A DNA stretch of 64,000 bases from Arthrobacter psychrochitiniphilus. GTDB lineage: Bacteria > Actinomycetota > Actinomycetes > Actinomycetales > Micrococcaceae. A model generated the notes under the pieces. That model did no database searches. It was not told the DNA's origin and worked only from the letters and a program-made list of their open reading frames with translations. The stretch spans positions 1 through 64,000 of the forward strand of contig NZ_QHLZ01000006.1 in NCBI RefSeq assembly GCF_003185915.1, in the 5' to 3' direction. Made by a program: the position numbers and the translations under genes. Positions 25,738-34,683 of the stretch are shown one piece after another (the first letter of the stretch is position 1; every line of letters begins with the position of its first letter).

Positions 25738-27387
25738 ATGACCCGATTTAGCACCTGGCTGAGACGGATTGGCCCTGGAGTGGCCGGCTGTTCGGCTGTT
25801 GCCCTCATGCTCACCGGCTGCGGACCCGCCGCGATTGGCAACGACGACGGCGCCCCTAAGTTCGAGCTCAGCGCCACAACACCCAATCCCAGCAAGGAAA
25901 TCGATAGTTTCAGCTGGGCGCTCTACGCAGAGCCGTTCTCACTGGACTACGCCTATGCTTTCGATTATTCGGATAACCTGGTGCTCTCGAACATGTGTGA
26001 GTCCCTCTTTAGCTGGAACGCGGACCTCACCACATCTCCAGGACTGGCCACGAAGTTTGAACAACTTGATGACCTGACCTGGGTGTACACCATCCGTCAG
26101 GGCGTGCACTTCCATGATGGCTCACTCATGAGCGCCGACGACGTTGTGGCCTCGCTCCAACGCCACCAGAGCGAAGAAGTTGGCTCGTTCTGGGCTTCCT
26201 CTTTTGATCGTGTAGCTTCCATTGAAAAGACCGGCGACTATGAGGTCACCATCACCACAACAACCCCGGACTATGGCCTGAACTCAGCCCTTGTGGGTGC
26301 GCCGGGCGTCATCGAATCGGCCAAGACCCTCGCCGAGGCAGGTACCGATTACGGTAATTCTTCAACCGGTGTGAACTGCACGGGCCCCTTCATGTTTGAT
26401 AACTGGGCACCGGGTGAAAGCATCAGTCTGAAGCGCTTTGATAACTATTGGGATCCGGAGGCCAAGGCCAAGGCGAAGGAGATGTCCTTCCAAATCCTTC
26501 CCGATGCCACCGCACGCACCAATGCACTACAGACCGGTGAGATCGACGGGAGCTGGCAGGTTCCCTCAAATGCCATTGACATTCTGAAGGCAAATACTGA
26601 CGCAGGGAACATGTACTTCGGTACCGACACTTCGGTGCAAAGCCTTGTCACCTCCAATCTTGAGGGGGTCTTCGCAGACGTCCGCGTCCGCAAGGCCCTC
26701 ATGATGGCGATCAACCGAGAGGCGTTGCTGCGGGCCGCAGAACAGGGCTACGGGAGCGTGACTAATGGGCTGACAACCAAAAACGTCTGGATCGGGGCCA
26801 AACCCGCTACCGTCGATGCAGCCTTCGGCGAGCTACAAACTCTTGACTACGACCTCGAAGAAGCCAAACGCCTCGTTAAGGAAGCCGGCGCAACAGGGAA
26901 GAAGTTCGTCTACGCGACGGCGTCCATCACGGCCGCCTTTGACATCGCCTCCCGGGCCGTCGCCTCGGCCGCCAAGGAAATTGGCCTGGAGCCCGAAATT
27001 CTGACCATGTCCAATGACAAATACACCACGTTGTTCTCGGACCCGGAAGCCCGCAAGGGGATCGATATCTTTGAGACGTCCTGGTACCTCTCAAGTGCCG
27101 AACCGCTTGAAATGTACACGGTGCTACGCACAGGGGACTTCAGCAATTATGGGGGCTGGTCAAACACCGAGTTCGATGACCTGGTCAACGAGGCAATCGG
27201 AACCAAGGATCCCGATGCCAAAGCCCAACTGACGGCGCAGGCCGCCAAGATCGCCAGCGATGAGGTGGTGTGGTCCCCGCTCTATGAAACAGTCACCTCC
27301 TTGTGGCTGGGCAAGCGCATTACCGGTGTGGCCCCGTCAATCAACTACATGTACTTCCCGTGGGCAGCAACGATCGGAGGCCGGTAA
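25738..27387 (+). CDS. ABC transporter substrate-binding lipoprotein (family 5)
   Basis: The product of about 549 residues is an SBP family 5 (peptide/opine/nickel-type) protein. It has a lipoprotein signal: positive N-terminus (RFSTWLRR), a hydrophobic run and the lipobox MLTGC with lipid Cys at about residue 28. Typical SBP_bac_5 elements are YTIRQGVHFHDGSLMSADDV and TGEIDGSWQVPSNAID. GGAGGAAA precedes the ATG at 25738. It lies 37 bases after the amidohydrolase gene and the permeases follow at 2 bases. The ligand is not known; the context points to an N-acyl amine or small peptide-like amine. Confidence 0.93.
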   Translation: MTRFSTWLRRIGPGVAGCSAVALMLTGCGPAAIGNDDGAPKFELSATTPNPSKEIDSFSWALYAEPFSLDYAYAFDYSDNLVLSNMCESLFSWNADLTTSPGLATKFEQLDDLTWVYTIRQGVHFHDGSLMSADDVVASLQRHQSEEVGSFWASSFDRVASIEKTGDYEVTITTTTPDYGLNSALVGAPGVIESAKTLAEAGTDYGNSSTGVNCTGPFMFDNWAPGESISLKRFDNYWDPEAKAKAKEMSFQILPDATARTNALQTGEIDGSWQVPSNAIDILKANTDAGNMYFGTDTSVQSLVTSNLEGVFADVRVRKALMMAINREALLRAAEQGYGSVTNGLTTKNVWIGAKPATVDAAFGELQTLDYDLEEAKRLVKEAGATGKKFVYATASITAAFDIASRAVASAAKEIGLEPEILTMSNDKYTTLFSDPEARKGIDIFETSWYLSSAEPLEMYTVLRTGDFSNYGGWSNTEFDDLVNEAIGTKDPDAKAQLTAQAAKIASDEVVWSPLYETVTSLWLGKRITGVAPSINYMYFPWAATIGGR

Positions 27388-27389
27388 CC

Positions 27390-28409
27390 ATGGCTGTAAC
27401 TGACATAGTGGCGGCTCCGGCCCCGTCAACGCGTGGCACAAAGAAGAAGCTGAAGGCATCGCCGGTGATCTTTGTGATTCGCAAGGTGGCAACCCTGCTC
27501 ATCACCTTGTTCTTCGCCTCGCTGATCGTCTTCTTCTCGCGATTCATCCTCCCGGGGGACCCCGCACGGTTCCTCTTGCGTGGCCGCAGCCCCAACCCCG
27601 CGGCACTGGCTGCTATCACCAAGCAATATGGTCTGGACAAGCCGCCCGTAGAGCAATACCTTTCCTGGATGGGCGGAATTCTCCACGGAGATTGGGGCCG
27701 CTCCCTTGCCTACCGCCAGGATGTCAGCGAGGTGCTGCTGGCCCGGCTTCCCGTGACACTTGAACTCGTAGCACTGGCCGCAGTCTTCATCACCGTCCTT
27801 GGATTAGCGGCCGGAATCTTGGCCAGCTTGAACAAGGGTGGCTGGGACCGTTTCATCCTGATCTCAGTCACGGCCGCTGGCGCCATTCCGCCCTTCGTTG
27901 CAGCGATTGCCCTGACGGCACTGTTCTCCGTCCAGCTCGGCTGGTTCCCCTCCTTTGGCAGTGGAAGCGGCGGATTGGACAGGCTCTGGCATCTAACCCT
28001 GCCGTCACTGGCCCTTGGCGTCACCTACATTGCCTTCATGGCCAGGGTTACCCGGTCCTCCATGAATGAGCAGCTGACCCGTGAACACGTTGAGGTGGCC
28101 ACCAGCCGCGGTCTGAAACCCAGCGCAGTAGTTTTCAGGCACGTACTCCGCAACGCCATGGCCCCCATCTTGACCGTGAGCGGCGTTCTGATTGCCGGAC
28201 TTCTGGTCTCAAGCGCCATCGTGGAGCAAACCTTCGGCCTAGCCGGAATTGGCGGGCTGCTGGTGCAGTCAATCGACCGCCTCGACTTCTCCGTGGTGCA
28301 GGCAATCGTCATGATCGTCGTCACCGCCTTCGTTGTGGCCAACACCATCGTTGATCTGATCCAGCCCCTCCTTGACCCTCGAATCGCAGCAGGAACGGAG
28401 TCCCGATGA
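27390..28409 (+). CDS. ABC transporter permease, DppB type
   Basis: The product of about 339 residues has six membrane helices and the EAA loop EVATSRGLKPSAVVFRHVLR typical of DppB/OppB. RFILPGDPARFLLRGR in the first periplasmic loop is also family-typical. The ATG lies 2 bases after the substrate-binding protein stop, with CGGAGG in front. The stop overlaps the next permease gene by 4 bases (ATGA). It forms the membrane channel with the DppC-type partner. Confidence 0.93.
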   Translation: MAVTDIVAAPAPSTRGTKKKLKASPVIFVIRKVATLLITLFFASLIVFFSRFILPGDPARFLLRGRSPNPAALAAITKQYGLDKPPVEQYLSWMGGILHGDWGRSLAYRQDVSEVLLARLPVTLELVALAAVFITVLGLAAGILASLNKGGWDRFILISVTAAGAIPPFVAAIALTALFSVQLGWFPSFGSGSGGLDRLWHLTLPSLALGVTYIAFMARVTRSSMNEQLTREHVEVATSRGLKPSAVVFRHVLRNAMAPILTVSGVLIAGLLVSSAIVEQTFGLAGIGGLLVQSIDRLDFSVVQAIVMIVVTAFVVANTIVDLIQPLLDPRIAAGTESR

Positions 28410-29266
28410 CTCTCACAGCAACGCTTCTTCCCGGCCTATCAAAACGCCGCTATGGAAGCATGTTCTCAACGGTTGGCTGGGCAGCAGTGGTGGTGGCGCT
28501 CACCGTTGTCCTCCTCTCAGTCCTAGCCCCCTTCATTGCACCGTACGATCCGAACTATGTGGACCTTGAGAATGTTCTGAGCGGCCCCAGCCTGGCCCAC
28601 TGGCTTGGCACTGACGCCATGGGCCGTGACCTACTGAGCCGGCTCATGTTTGGCGGACGCACCTCGCTAGTGGGTCCGCTGATTGTGGTTGTGGCATCTA
28701 CTATCTTTGGTCTGCTGCTGGGCCTGGCTGCGGGGTGGAGCGATGGCTGGATCAGCGCACTGCTGAGCCGCATCTTCGACCTCGTCTTTGCCTTCCCCGC
28801 ACTCCTACTCTCCATGCTGGCGATTGCACTGTTCGGCAAGGGACTCGTGGCGCCAATCATCGCCATGACCATCAGCTACATTCCCTACGTTGCCCGCTTG
28901 ACCCAGCAGCTTGTCATATCCGAGCGCTCCCGGCCCTACGTCCAGGCCTACCGCGTGCTTGGTTTCAGGACCTCCTGGGTGGTGCTTGGCCGCGTGCTGC
29001 CAAACCTGGTCCCCACTGTGGGCGCCCAATCCACCCTGAATTTTGGTTACGTCCTGGCCGATCTTGCCGCACTGTCCTTCATTGGCCTTGGCATTCAACC
29101 ACCAACTTCTGACTGGGGAGCCATGATCGAGGAGGCCCGCGGGGCTTTGCTTAGCGGAAGTCTCATGCCCGCCCTGCTGCCGGCACTGGTGGTGGTCCTT
29201 ATTGTTGTCTCAATCAACGTGATCGGTGAGGAACTTTCCGATCGGATTGGCGGAAACCTCTCATGA
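28406..29266 (+). CDS. ABC transporter permease, DppC type
   Basis: The 286-residue protein has six membrane helices and the DppC/OppC N-terminal segment IAPYDPNYVDLENVLSGPS, followed by HWLGTDAMGRDLLSRLMFGG. The EAA loop is QAYRVLGFRTSWVVLGRVLP. It overlaps its neighbours by 4 bases on both sides, which indicates tight translational coupling in the importer operon. Confidence 0.93.
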   Translation: MTLTATLLPGLSKRRYGSMFSTVGWAAVVVALTVVLLSVLAPFIAPYDPNYVDLENVLSGPSLAHWLGTDAMGRDLLSRLMFGGRTSLVGPLIVVVASTIFGLLLGLAAGWSDGWISALLSRIFDLVFAFPALLLSMLAIALFGKGLVAPIIAMTISYIPYVARLTQQLVISERSRPYVQAYRVLGFRTSWVVLGRVLPNLVPTVGAQSTLNFGYVLADLAALSFIGLGIQPPTSDWGAMIEEARGALLSGSLMPALLPALVVVLIVVSINVIGEELSDRIGGNLS

Positions 29267-30867
29267 GTAAACTCCTTGAAATTGAACAGTTCTCCATGGC
29301 CTTTCCCGGCCGCGGGAACCTGCTCAGTGATGTGAGCCTGCACGTGGACGACGGCGAGGCCGTGGCCTTGGTGGGTGAGTCTGGTTCAGGAAAGTCACTG
29401 ACCACACGGGCGGCGTTGGGCCTCTTCCCCGAGACCTCACGCCTGAGCGGTTCGGTGAAGGTTAGCGGACTTGACACCACCACAGCCTCCGGAACCAAGC
29501 TGCTGGAGCTGCGCCGCAACCGCGCCTCGATGATCTTCCAGGACCCGCGCGCCGGCATCAACCCGGTGCGGACCGTAGGCGATTTTGTCACAGAGACGCT
29601 GGTGCGCTGGCGCGGACTTAGCCGGCAAGAGGCCGAGGCCCAGGCCGTGGCCCAGCTGGAGCAGGTGGGCCTGCGCCGCGCCAAGGAAATGATGCGCCAG
29701 TACCCGCATCAGCTCTCCGGCGGCATGCTCCAAAGGGTCATGATTGCGGCGGCGCTGCTTGACTCGCCCGAGTTGTTGCTGTGCGATGAGCCAACAACAG
29801 CCCTTGATGTCACCACTCAGGCTGGGATTGTCACGCTGCTGCGCGAACAGCAGCAGGCCCGCGGCATGGGCATGCTCTTTATTACCCATGACCTGAACCT
29901 CGCAGGCTCGCTGTGTGACAGGGTCTACGTATTGCGCAAGGGCGAGGTTGTTGAGCACGGCGGGTCGCGCCAGGTTTTCACCAGCCCGCAGGCGGACTAC
30001 ACGCGCCAGCTCATCGCGGCAACGCCAAGCATCGACATTGACAAGGTTCCTGCCGTTCCTGTCCAAGACGATCAGAGCCCGCTATTGCGGGTTGAGGGAC
30101 TGTGCCGGCGCTACACGCTGCCCGGAGGGGAGATCCTCAACGCGCTGAACAATGCAAGTTTTACGCTGGCCAAGGGCGGTTCGCTGGGTGTTGTGGGTGA
30201 GTCGGGTTCGGGGAAATCCACCCTGGCTCGTATGATCGTTGCCCTTGAAACGCCCGACGCCGGGGAGCTGGAAGTTAGCGGCCGGCCCCGGGCTCACCGT
30301 GCTCTGAAGGCCGGTGAGCGCAAGCTTTTGGCCAAGGACGTACAGATCGTTTTCCAGGATCCGTACCTCTCCCTTGATCCCCGGATTCCCGTGGGCAAGG
30401 CCGTGGCCGATGTCTTCCGGCTCCATCAAGGGCAGACTCGCAGTGCGGCCTTACAAAGCGCCAGGGAACTCCTTGACCGGGTGGGCATTGGTCCGGAACG
30501 GTTCGAATCCAAGCCCCGTGCGCTCTCAGGTGGTCAGCGCCAGCGTGTTGCCATCGCCAAGGCACTGGCTGCCAGGCCCAAGCTGCTGGTCCTGGATGAA
30601 GCCACCAGCGCCCTGGACGTTTCGGTCCAGGCCCAGGTGCTGGAACTTGTGGAAGAACTCAGGGATCAATTGGGTCTGACAATCCTCTTCGTCACCCATG
30701 ACCTTGCCGTGGTCTCACGGCTTTGCTCGGAACTGTTGGTGTTGCGGGACGGGGTGATCGTTGAACAAGGTTCAACCGCGCAGATCCTGGGCGCCCCTGC
30801 CAGCGAGTACACCCGGACACTCATCAACTCCCGTCCCCAACTTCTCTGGCAGGACCAGCCAGTCTAA
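29263..30867 (+). CDS. ABC transporter ATP-binding protein with two fused ATPase domains
   Basis: The 534-residue protein is a DppD-DppF fusion, as in GsiA/YliA-type proteins. The first ATPase has GESGSGKSLTT, LSGGMLQRV and LLCDEPTTALD. The second has GESGSGKSTLA, LSGGQRQRV and LLVLDEATSALD, so both sites look competent. It drives import through the two upstream permeases. The ATG overlaps the DppC-type gene by 4 bases. A stem-loop follows before the FAD oxidase gene. Confidence 0.94.
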   Translation: MSKLLEIEQFSMAFPGRGNLLSDVSLHVDDGEAVALVGESGSGKSLTTRAALGLFPETSRLSGSVKVSGLDTTTASGTKLLELRRNRASMIFQDPRAGINPVRTVGDFVTETLVRWRGLSRQEAEAQAVAQLEQVGLRRAKEMMRQYPHQLSGGMLQRVMIAAALLDSPELLLCDEPTTALDVTTQAGIVTLLREQQQARGMGMLFITHDLNLAGSLCDRVYVLRKGEVVEHGGSRQVFTSPQADYTRQLIAATPSIDIDKVPAVPVQDDQSPLLRVEGLCRRYTLPGGEILNALNNASFTLAKGGSLGVVGESGSGKSTLARMIVALETPDAGELEVSGRPRAHRALKAGERKLLAKDVQIVFQDPYLSLDPRIPVGKAVADVFRLHQGQTRSAALQSARELLDRVGIGPERFESKPRALSGGQRQRVAIAKALAARPKLLVLDEATSALDVSVQAQVLELVEELRDQLGLTILFVTHDLAVVSRLCSELLVLRDGVIVEQGSTAQILGAPASEYTRTLINSRPQLLWQDQPV

Positions 30868-30880
30868 ATTCGTTACTCAA

Positions 30881-30919
30881 GGCTGTCCCGCCATCAAGGT
30901 TTCCGGTGCCGGGACGGCC
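30881..30919 (+). other. stem-loop between ATPase and oxidase genes
   Basis: GGCTGTCCCG at 30881-30890 pairs with CGGGACGGCC at 30910-30919 (one mismatch). There is no T run, so it is more likely an RNA-processing or partial-termination element inside the operon than a full terminator. Confidence 0.45.
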
Positions 30920-30940
30920 GCCCAAGTAGGAGAGATTTAA

Positions 30941-32368
30941 GTGCATACCACCGTATTTGAACGGAAATTCCCCAGCTCAGCTGTTGTTGAAGCATCATTG
31001 TCAGGAACTGTTCCCCGTCCGTTTTGGATCGATGATCTAGGGCCGGACGTGATTCGCTACCCTCGCCTTGAGGGGAAGTTGCAGGCCGATCTGGTGATAG
31101 TCGGTGGTGGCTACACCGGGCTGTGGACCGCATTGCGGGCCAAGGAGCGCAACCCTAGCCTGGACGTCGTCGTGGTTGAGGCGCAGCGTCTTGGCTGGGC
31201 TGCTTCCGGGCGCAACGGCGGCTTCTGCGAGGCAAGCCTCACGCACGGCTATGAAAACGGTAAGAATCGCTGGCCCAAAGAACTGGAGCAGCTGGAACGC
31301 CTTGGCATGGAAAATCTTGACGGTATCGCCGAAACAGTCGAACGTTACTCGATGGACTGCGAATTCGAGCGGACCGGGCAGCTGAACGTAGCAGTGGAAC
31401 CGCATCAGGTTCCCTGGCTGGAGGGCGATGAAGAAGGTGGCGAGTTCTTCGACCAGGACGGCGTACGTTCGCTGGTGAACTCACCGACGTACCTTGCCGG
31501 GCGGTGGTTCAAGGACGATACAGCCATGGTCCATCCCGCGAAGCTGGTTGCCGAGTTGGCACGTGTTGTGAGCGAGCTAGGTGTCCGCATCTTTGAGCAG
31601 TCACCTATTACCAGCTTGGAGGATCAGGCTCATGGCGTGCGCGTTGAGTCAGTCTCGGGTGGTGTCACTAGCAGTGTTACGGGCAAGCAGGTGGCCCTCG
31701 GCACCAATGTGTTCCCCTCACTGCTCAAACGCAACAGCCTCATGACTGTCCCTGTCTACGACTATGCACTCATGACCGAGCCGCTCTCAGCCGAGCAACT
31801 CGCTTCGATTGGCTGGAAGAACCGCCACGGCATCGGCGACATGGCCAACCAATTCCACTACTACCGTCTGAGCAAGGACAACCGCATCCTCTTCGGAGGG
31901 TATGACGCCGTTTATTATCCGGGCCGGAAGGTCAAGGAAGAATATGAGTTGCGGGAGGAGTCCTTCGCGAAGCTGGCCAGCCACTTTTTCACCACCTTCC
32001 CGCAGCTTGAAGGCCTGAAGTTCTCCCACAAGTGGGGTGGTGGCATCGATTCAAGCACCCAGTTCTGCGCGTTCTTCGGCACGGCCCGCAAGGGGCGGGT
32101 GGCCTACGCGGCAGGATTCACCGGGCTGGGGGTGGGGGCAACCAGGTTCGCCGCCGATGTCATGCTGGACCTGCTCGCAGGCAAGGACACCGAGCGGACC
32201 CGTCTTGAGATGGTCAGCAAACGGCCGTTGCCGTTCCCGCCTGAGCCGCTCGCGTCCATAGGCATCAACCTGACCCGCTGGTCCATGGACCGCGCGGACC
32301 ACAACGAGGGCAAACGCAACGTGATCCTGAAGACGCTCGACGCCGTCGGGCTTGGTTTCGACTCTTAA
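30941..32368 (+). CDS. FAD-dependent amine oxidoreductase (PuuB-like, DAO family)
   Basis: The 475-residue protein has the dinucleotide fold of DAO-family flavoenzymes (DLVIVGGGYTGLWTALRAKE) and the ASGRNGGFCEASLTHGY segment characteristic of gamma-glutamylputrescine oxidase-type enzymes. A second nucleotide segment FTGLGVGATRFAAD lies near the C-terminus. It would oxidise a primary or N-substituted amine to an aldehyde with release of peroxide. Start is GTG behind AGGAGAG. It follows the importer operon and precedes the cupin gene. With the aldehyde dehydrogenase and aminotransferase it fits a PuuB-like step. The exact substrate is inference. Confidence 0.88.
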   Translation: MHTTVFERKFPSSAVVEASLSGTVPRPFWIDDLGPDVIRYPRLEGKLQADLVIVGGGYTGLWTALRAKERNPSLDVVVVEAQRLGWAASGRNGGFCEASLTHGYENGKNRWPKELEQLERLGMENLDGIAETVERYSMDCEFERTGQLNVAVEPHQVPWLEGDEEGGEFFDQDGVRSLVNSPTYLAGRWFKDDTAMVHPAKLVAELARVVSELGVRIFEQSPITSLEDQAHGVRVESVSGGVTSSVTGKQVALGTNVFPSLLKRNSLMTVPVYDYALMTEPLSAEQLASIGWKNRHGIGDMANQFHYYRLSKDNRILFGGYDAVYYPGRKVKEEYELREESFAKLASHFFTTFPQLEGLKFSHKWGGGIDSSTQFCAFFGTARKGRVAYAAGFTGLGVGATRFAADVMLDLLAGKDTERTRLEMVSKRPLPFPPEPLASIGINLTRWSMDRADHNEGKRNVILKTLDAVGLGFDS

Positions 32369-32372
32369 ACCA

Positions 32373-32405
32373 GTGCGGGTGCCGCATAAGCCGCGGCACC
32401 CGCAC
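32373..32405 (+). terminator. strong hairpin between oxidase and cupin genes
   Basis: Perfect 13-bp arms (GTGCGGGTGCCGC and GCGGCACCCGCAC) with a 7-base loop, followed 5 bases later by TTTT. It sits between two genes of the same operon and may be an attenuator. Confidence 0.6.
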
Positions 32406-32432
32406 GCCACTTTTCAACAAAGGAACACACCA

Positions 32433-32780
32433 ATGAGTGTCAAGACTGCCGAATGGTTTTCGGCGCCCGGCCTTGAGCTGGAGCACCAGCGGGTCCCCGC
32501 CGAGGACGTGCTGGCGGGAAACCCCAGTACCGCGATTCACGAGCTTGAAGGCTTGGATGGCGTCAGCGTGGGCATTTGGGAAATGACGCCCGGGACCGCA
32601 ACCGACACCGAGGCCGAGGAGGTCTTCGTTGTGCTCGCCGGCAGGGCCCGCATAGACTTCCTCGGTACAGCACACGCGCTGGACATCGCCGCAGGGGACG
32701 TTGTCCGCCTCCGCGCCGGCCAACGCACAGCCTGGACCGTCACCGAGACGTTGCGCAAGGTGTACTTCGCCAGCGAATAA
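32433..32780 (+). CDS. cupin domain protein (EutQ/(S)-ureidoglycine-aminohydrolase-like small cupin)
   Basis: The product of about 115 residues is a single cupin barrel: GIWEMTPGTATDTEAEEVFVVL is the first cupin motif and DIAAGDVVRLRAGQRTAWTV the second. The metal-binding His residues of classic cupins are largely replaced (one Glu pair, TEAEE), so it may not bind metal in the usual way. Similar small cupins accompany PuuB-like oxidases in actinobacterial and proteobacterial amine-degradation loci. AAAGGAA precedes the ATG at 32433. The role is unknown. Confidence 0.82.
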   Translation: MSVKTAEWFSAPGLELEHQRVPAEDVLAGNPSTAIHELEGLDGVSVGIWEMTPGTATDTEAEEVFVVLAGRARIDFLGTAHALDIAAGDVVRLRAGQRTAWTVTETLRKVYFASE

Positions 32781-32781
32781 C

Positions 32782-32848
32782 GCGCCGTTGAGGTGCCGGA
32801 CCGTTGAGGTAACGCGCCGTTGCGGCACCGCGCCGTTGCGGCACCGGC
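32782..32848. repeat. imperfect tandem repeats between cupin and PucR genes
   Basis: Units of about 16 bases, such as CGCGCCGTTGCGGCAC twice in a row, plus two diverged copies (CGCGCCGTTGAGGTG, CCGTTGAGGTAA). They lie between two convergent genes and may act in termination. Confidence 0.7.
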
Positions 32849-32851
32849 AGG

Positions 32852-34555
32852 CTACTGGCCGCGAAGCCTGTGCAGCATCAGTGCCACGTGCAGTGACGTC
32901 CGCGATTCAGGGTCCTCGAGGTCAACCTCCAGAAGCTGTTCCAACTTGGCGAGGCGGGCATACAGGGTTGGCCGGCTCAGGTATCCGCTGCGGGCCATGG
33001 CCGCCTTGTTGCCTCCGGAGTCGAGATAGCGGCCCAGTAGCTCCAAGTATCCCTGTGCGCCTTCGGCCTCGGCCGCCAAAACGGTTTCCAGCTCGGACTC
33101 GGCAAATTGCTGCACGCGCGGATCGTTGCGAATCAGGGCCAAGAGGCCGCCCAGCCTGATGTCCGTGGCCCGGTAGTAAGCCCTGTCTTGTTTGCGCAAC
33201 GTTGCCGCTGTGTCTGCCACGTGCGTAGCTTCGTCAATGCCTGCGGCCGCCTCAAGTAGCGTTGAGCGGTAGCGTCCGACGCCGATGATCCAGCGGGCGG
33301 CTAAGTCACCTTCGCCGTGGCCCACCTGGGTGGAGAGTGCAGCCGCCAGGCGCTGAAGGGTGTGGTCTTCGAGTTCCTTGGCCGCAAGGCCAAGGAGCAT
33401 GCCCACTGAACCCGATTCGATGCTGGCCGTGAGCGCATTGCCCGCCGTGGATTTCAAGGCCGTGGCCAGGAGTTCAAGCAGTGCCCGTTCTTGCTGCTGG
33501 TTGGCTAGGGGATCGCCCGGGGATGAGTCCTGATGGAGGCTGCGAAAGACCAGGGGAAGGTAGAAGGGTGAGCGTTTCAAGCCCAGGGACCCGGCGCGAG
33601 CCAGCGCCTCGGCCTCGGTCAGTCCGCGGGGCTGGCGCAGGGCGCTGAGCAGGCCTGCTTGGGCTTGTTCGGAGAGCCCGCGCTGATCCCTTTCGGCCAG
33701 CCGGTTGATAGCAAGCGTCTGGGCCGCGCGCTCGAGGACCATAACCGCAGCCTCGTCCTCGTGGGGGCTGTCCGGTGGCAGCGGCACCACCAAGCGTCCC
33801 CACAGCTGAGCTTTAATGCCAACCGGAACCTGCAGCCAGCCCTCAGGACCGCTACGAGCCACGGTGTTAGCTCTTGCCGTTGAATCGGCGGCGGGCCGGG
33901 CCGGAGGAGTCGTGCGGGAGCGCCGCTCCCAATCGTGGAGCAATTCTGCGGCGGGTAAGCCCTGCGCCGAAAAGGCCAGGGCATGATGTTGGAGGTCCTC
34001 AAGCACCACGGATGCCCCAATCATCGCCGCGGCCTGTTCCACCACTTGCGCGGTCCCGGCGCTTTCAAGACTCAAGACGGTGAACGCCTCATGGACATCC
34101 CTTGCGTGTTCCACCTTTTCCAGCTGTTCGGCAACGATCATCCTGTGCACGATCTCGGTGATTTCAACGAACCTGACACGGCGGTGCACCACGGCGATCG
34201 GCATTCCCGCCGCCTTGGCTGCATCCTTGAGTGCCGCCGTGGTACTTCCCCTCGGTGCTGTGCGCTCGATGATCAGCCCGGCTGCGCCCGCGGTTTCAAG
34301 GGAGCGGATGTACGCAGCGGTGCGGCCCGGGTCCTTATCCAGCTCAAGGCCGGTAGTGAGGACCAACTCGCCACCAGAGAGCAGCCCGGCCAAATCCAGC
34401 AACTCACTGACGTGGACCCACCGGACGGGGGCATCAAGGCCACCGTCCCCGCCCAAACTGCCGTCTCCGCCCAAACTGCCGCCTCCGCCCAGGATTTCGG
34501 GATCGGCAGCGCGGACCACAGGCAGGTTCAGGATAGAGCGCAATGTTGGCAGCAT
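32852..34555 (-). CDS. PucR family transcriptional regulator
   Basis: The 567-residue protein starts with a PucR N-terminal sensory domain (SILNLPVVRAADPEIL, then VRWVHVSELLDLAGLLSGGELVL broken by other residues) and ends with the PucR helix-turn-helix (YLDSGGNKAAMARSGYLSR, then PTLYARLAKLEQLL). Residues 24-41 are a low-complexity Gly/Ser/Asp insertion (GGGGSLGGDGSLGGDGG) from an 18-bp DNA repeat, in an otherwise conserved loop. It is divergent from the semialdehyde dehydrogenase gene, 128 bases away, and a perfect palindrome touches its start codon. It probably controls this amine/polyamine locus, alone or with the TetR protein. Confidence 0.9.
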   Translation of the reverse strand: MLPTLRSILNLPVVRAADPEILGGGGSLGGDGSLGGDGGLDAPVRWVHVSELLDLAGLLSGGELVLTTGLELDKDPGRTAAYIRSLETAGAAGLIIERTAPRGSTTAALKDAAKAAGMPIAVVHRRVRFVEITEIVHRMIVAEQLEKVEHARDVHEAFTVLSLESAGTAQVVEQAAAMIGASVVLEDLQHHALAFSAQGLPAAELLHDWERRSRTTPPARPAADSTARANTVARSGPEGWLQVPVGIKAQLWGRLVVPLPPDSPHEDEAAVMVLERAAQTLAINRLAERDQRGLSEQAQAGLLSALRQPRGLTEAEALARAGSLGLKRSPFYLPLVFRSLHQDSSPGDPLANQQQERALLELLATALKSTAGNALTASIESGSVGMLLGLAAKELEDHTLQRLAAALSTQVGHGEGDLAARWIIGVGRYRSTLLEAAAGIDEATHVADTAATLRKQDRAYYRATDIRLGGLLALIRNDPRVQQFAESELETVLAAEAEGAQGYLELLGRYLDSGGNKAAMARSGYLSRPTLYARLAKLEQLLEVDLEDPESRTSLHVALMLHRLRGQ

Positions 34556-34593
34556 TTACACAGTGTAATGGATCTCATTGAATTCTTTACACA
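34556..34593. promoter_or_regulatory. palindromic operator at the PucR start
   Basis: TTACACAGTGTAA at 34556-34568 is a perfect 13-base palindrome directly next to the PucR start codon. TTTACACA at 34586-34593 repeats one half-site. It is suitable for autoregulation and control of the divergent dehydrogenase gene. Confidence 0.55.
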
Positions 34594-34683
34594 TGGCTCC
34601 TATCGTCTGTGTTTGAACCGCGGCAGACTGGAGTCAACGCCGGGGAGAACTCCTCGCATTGGAATTCATCTACAGGAGATAAC

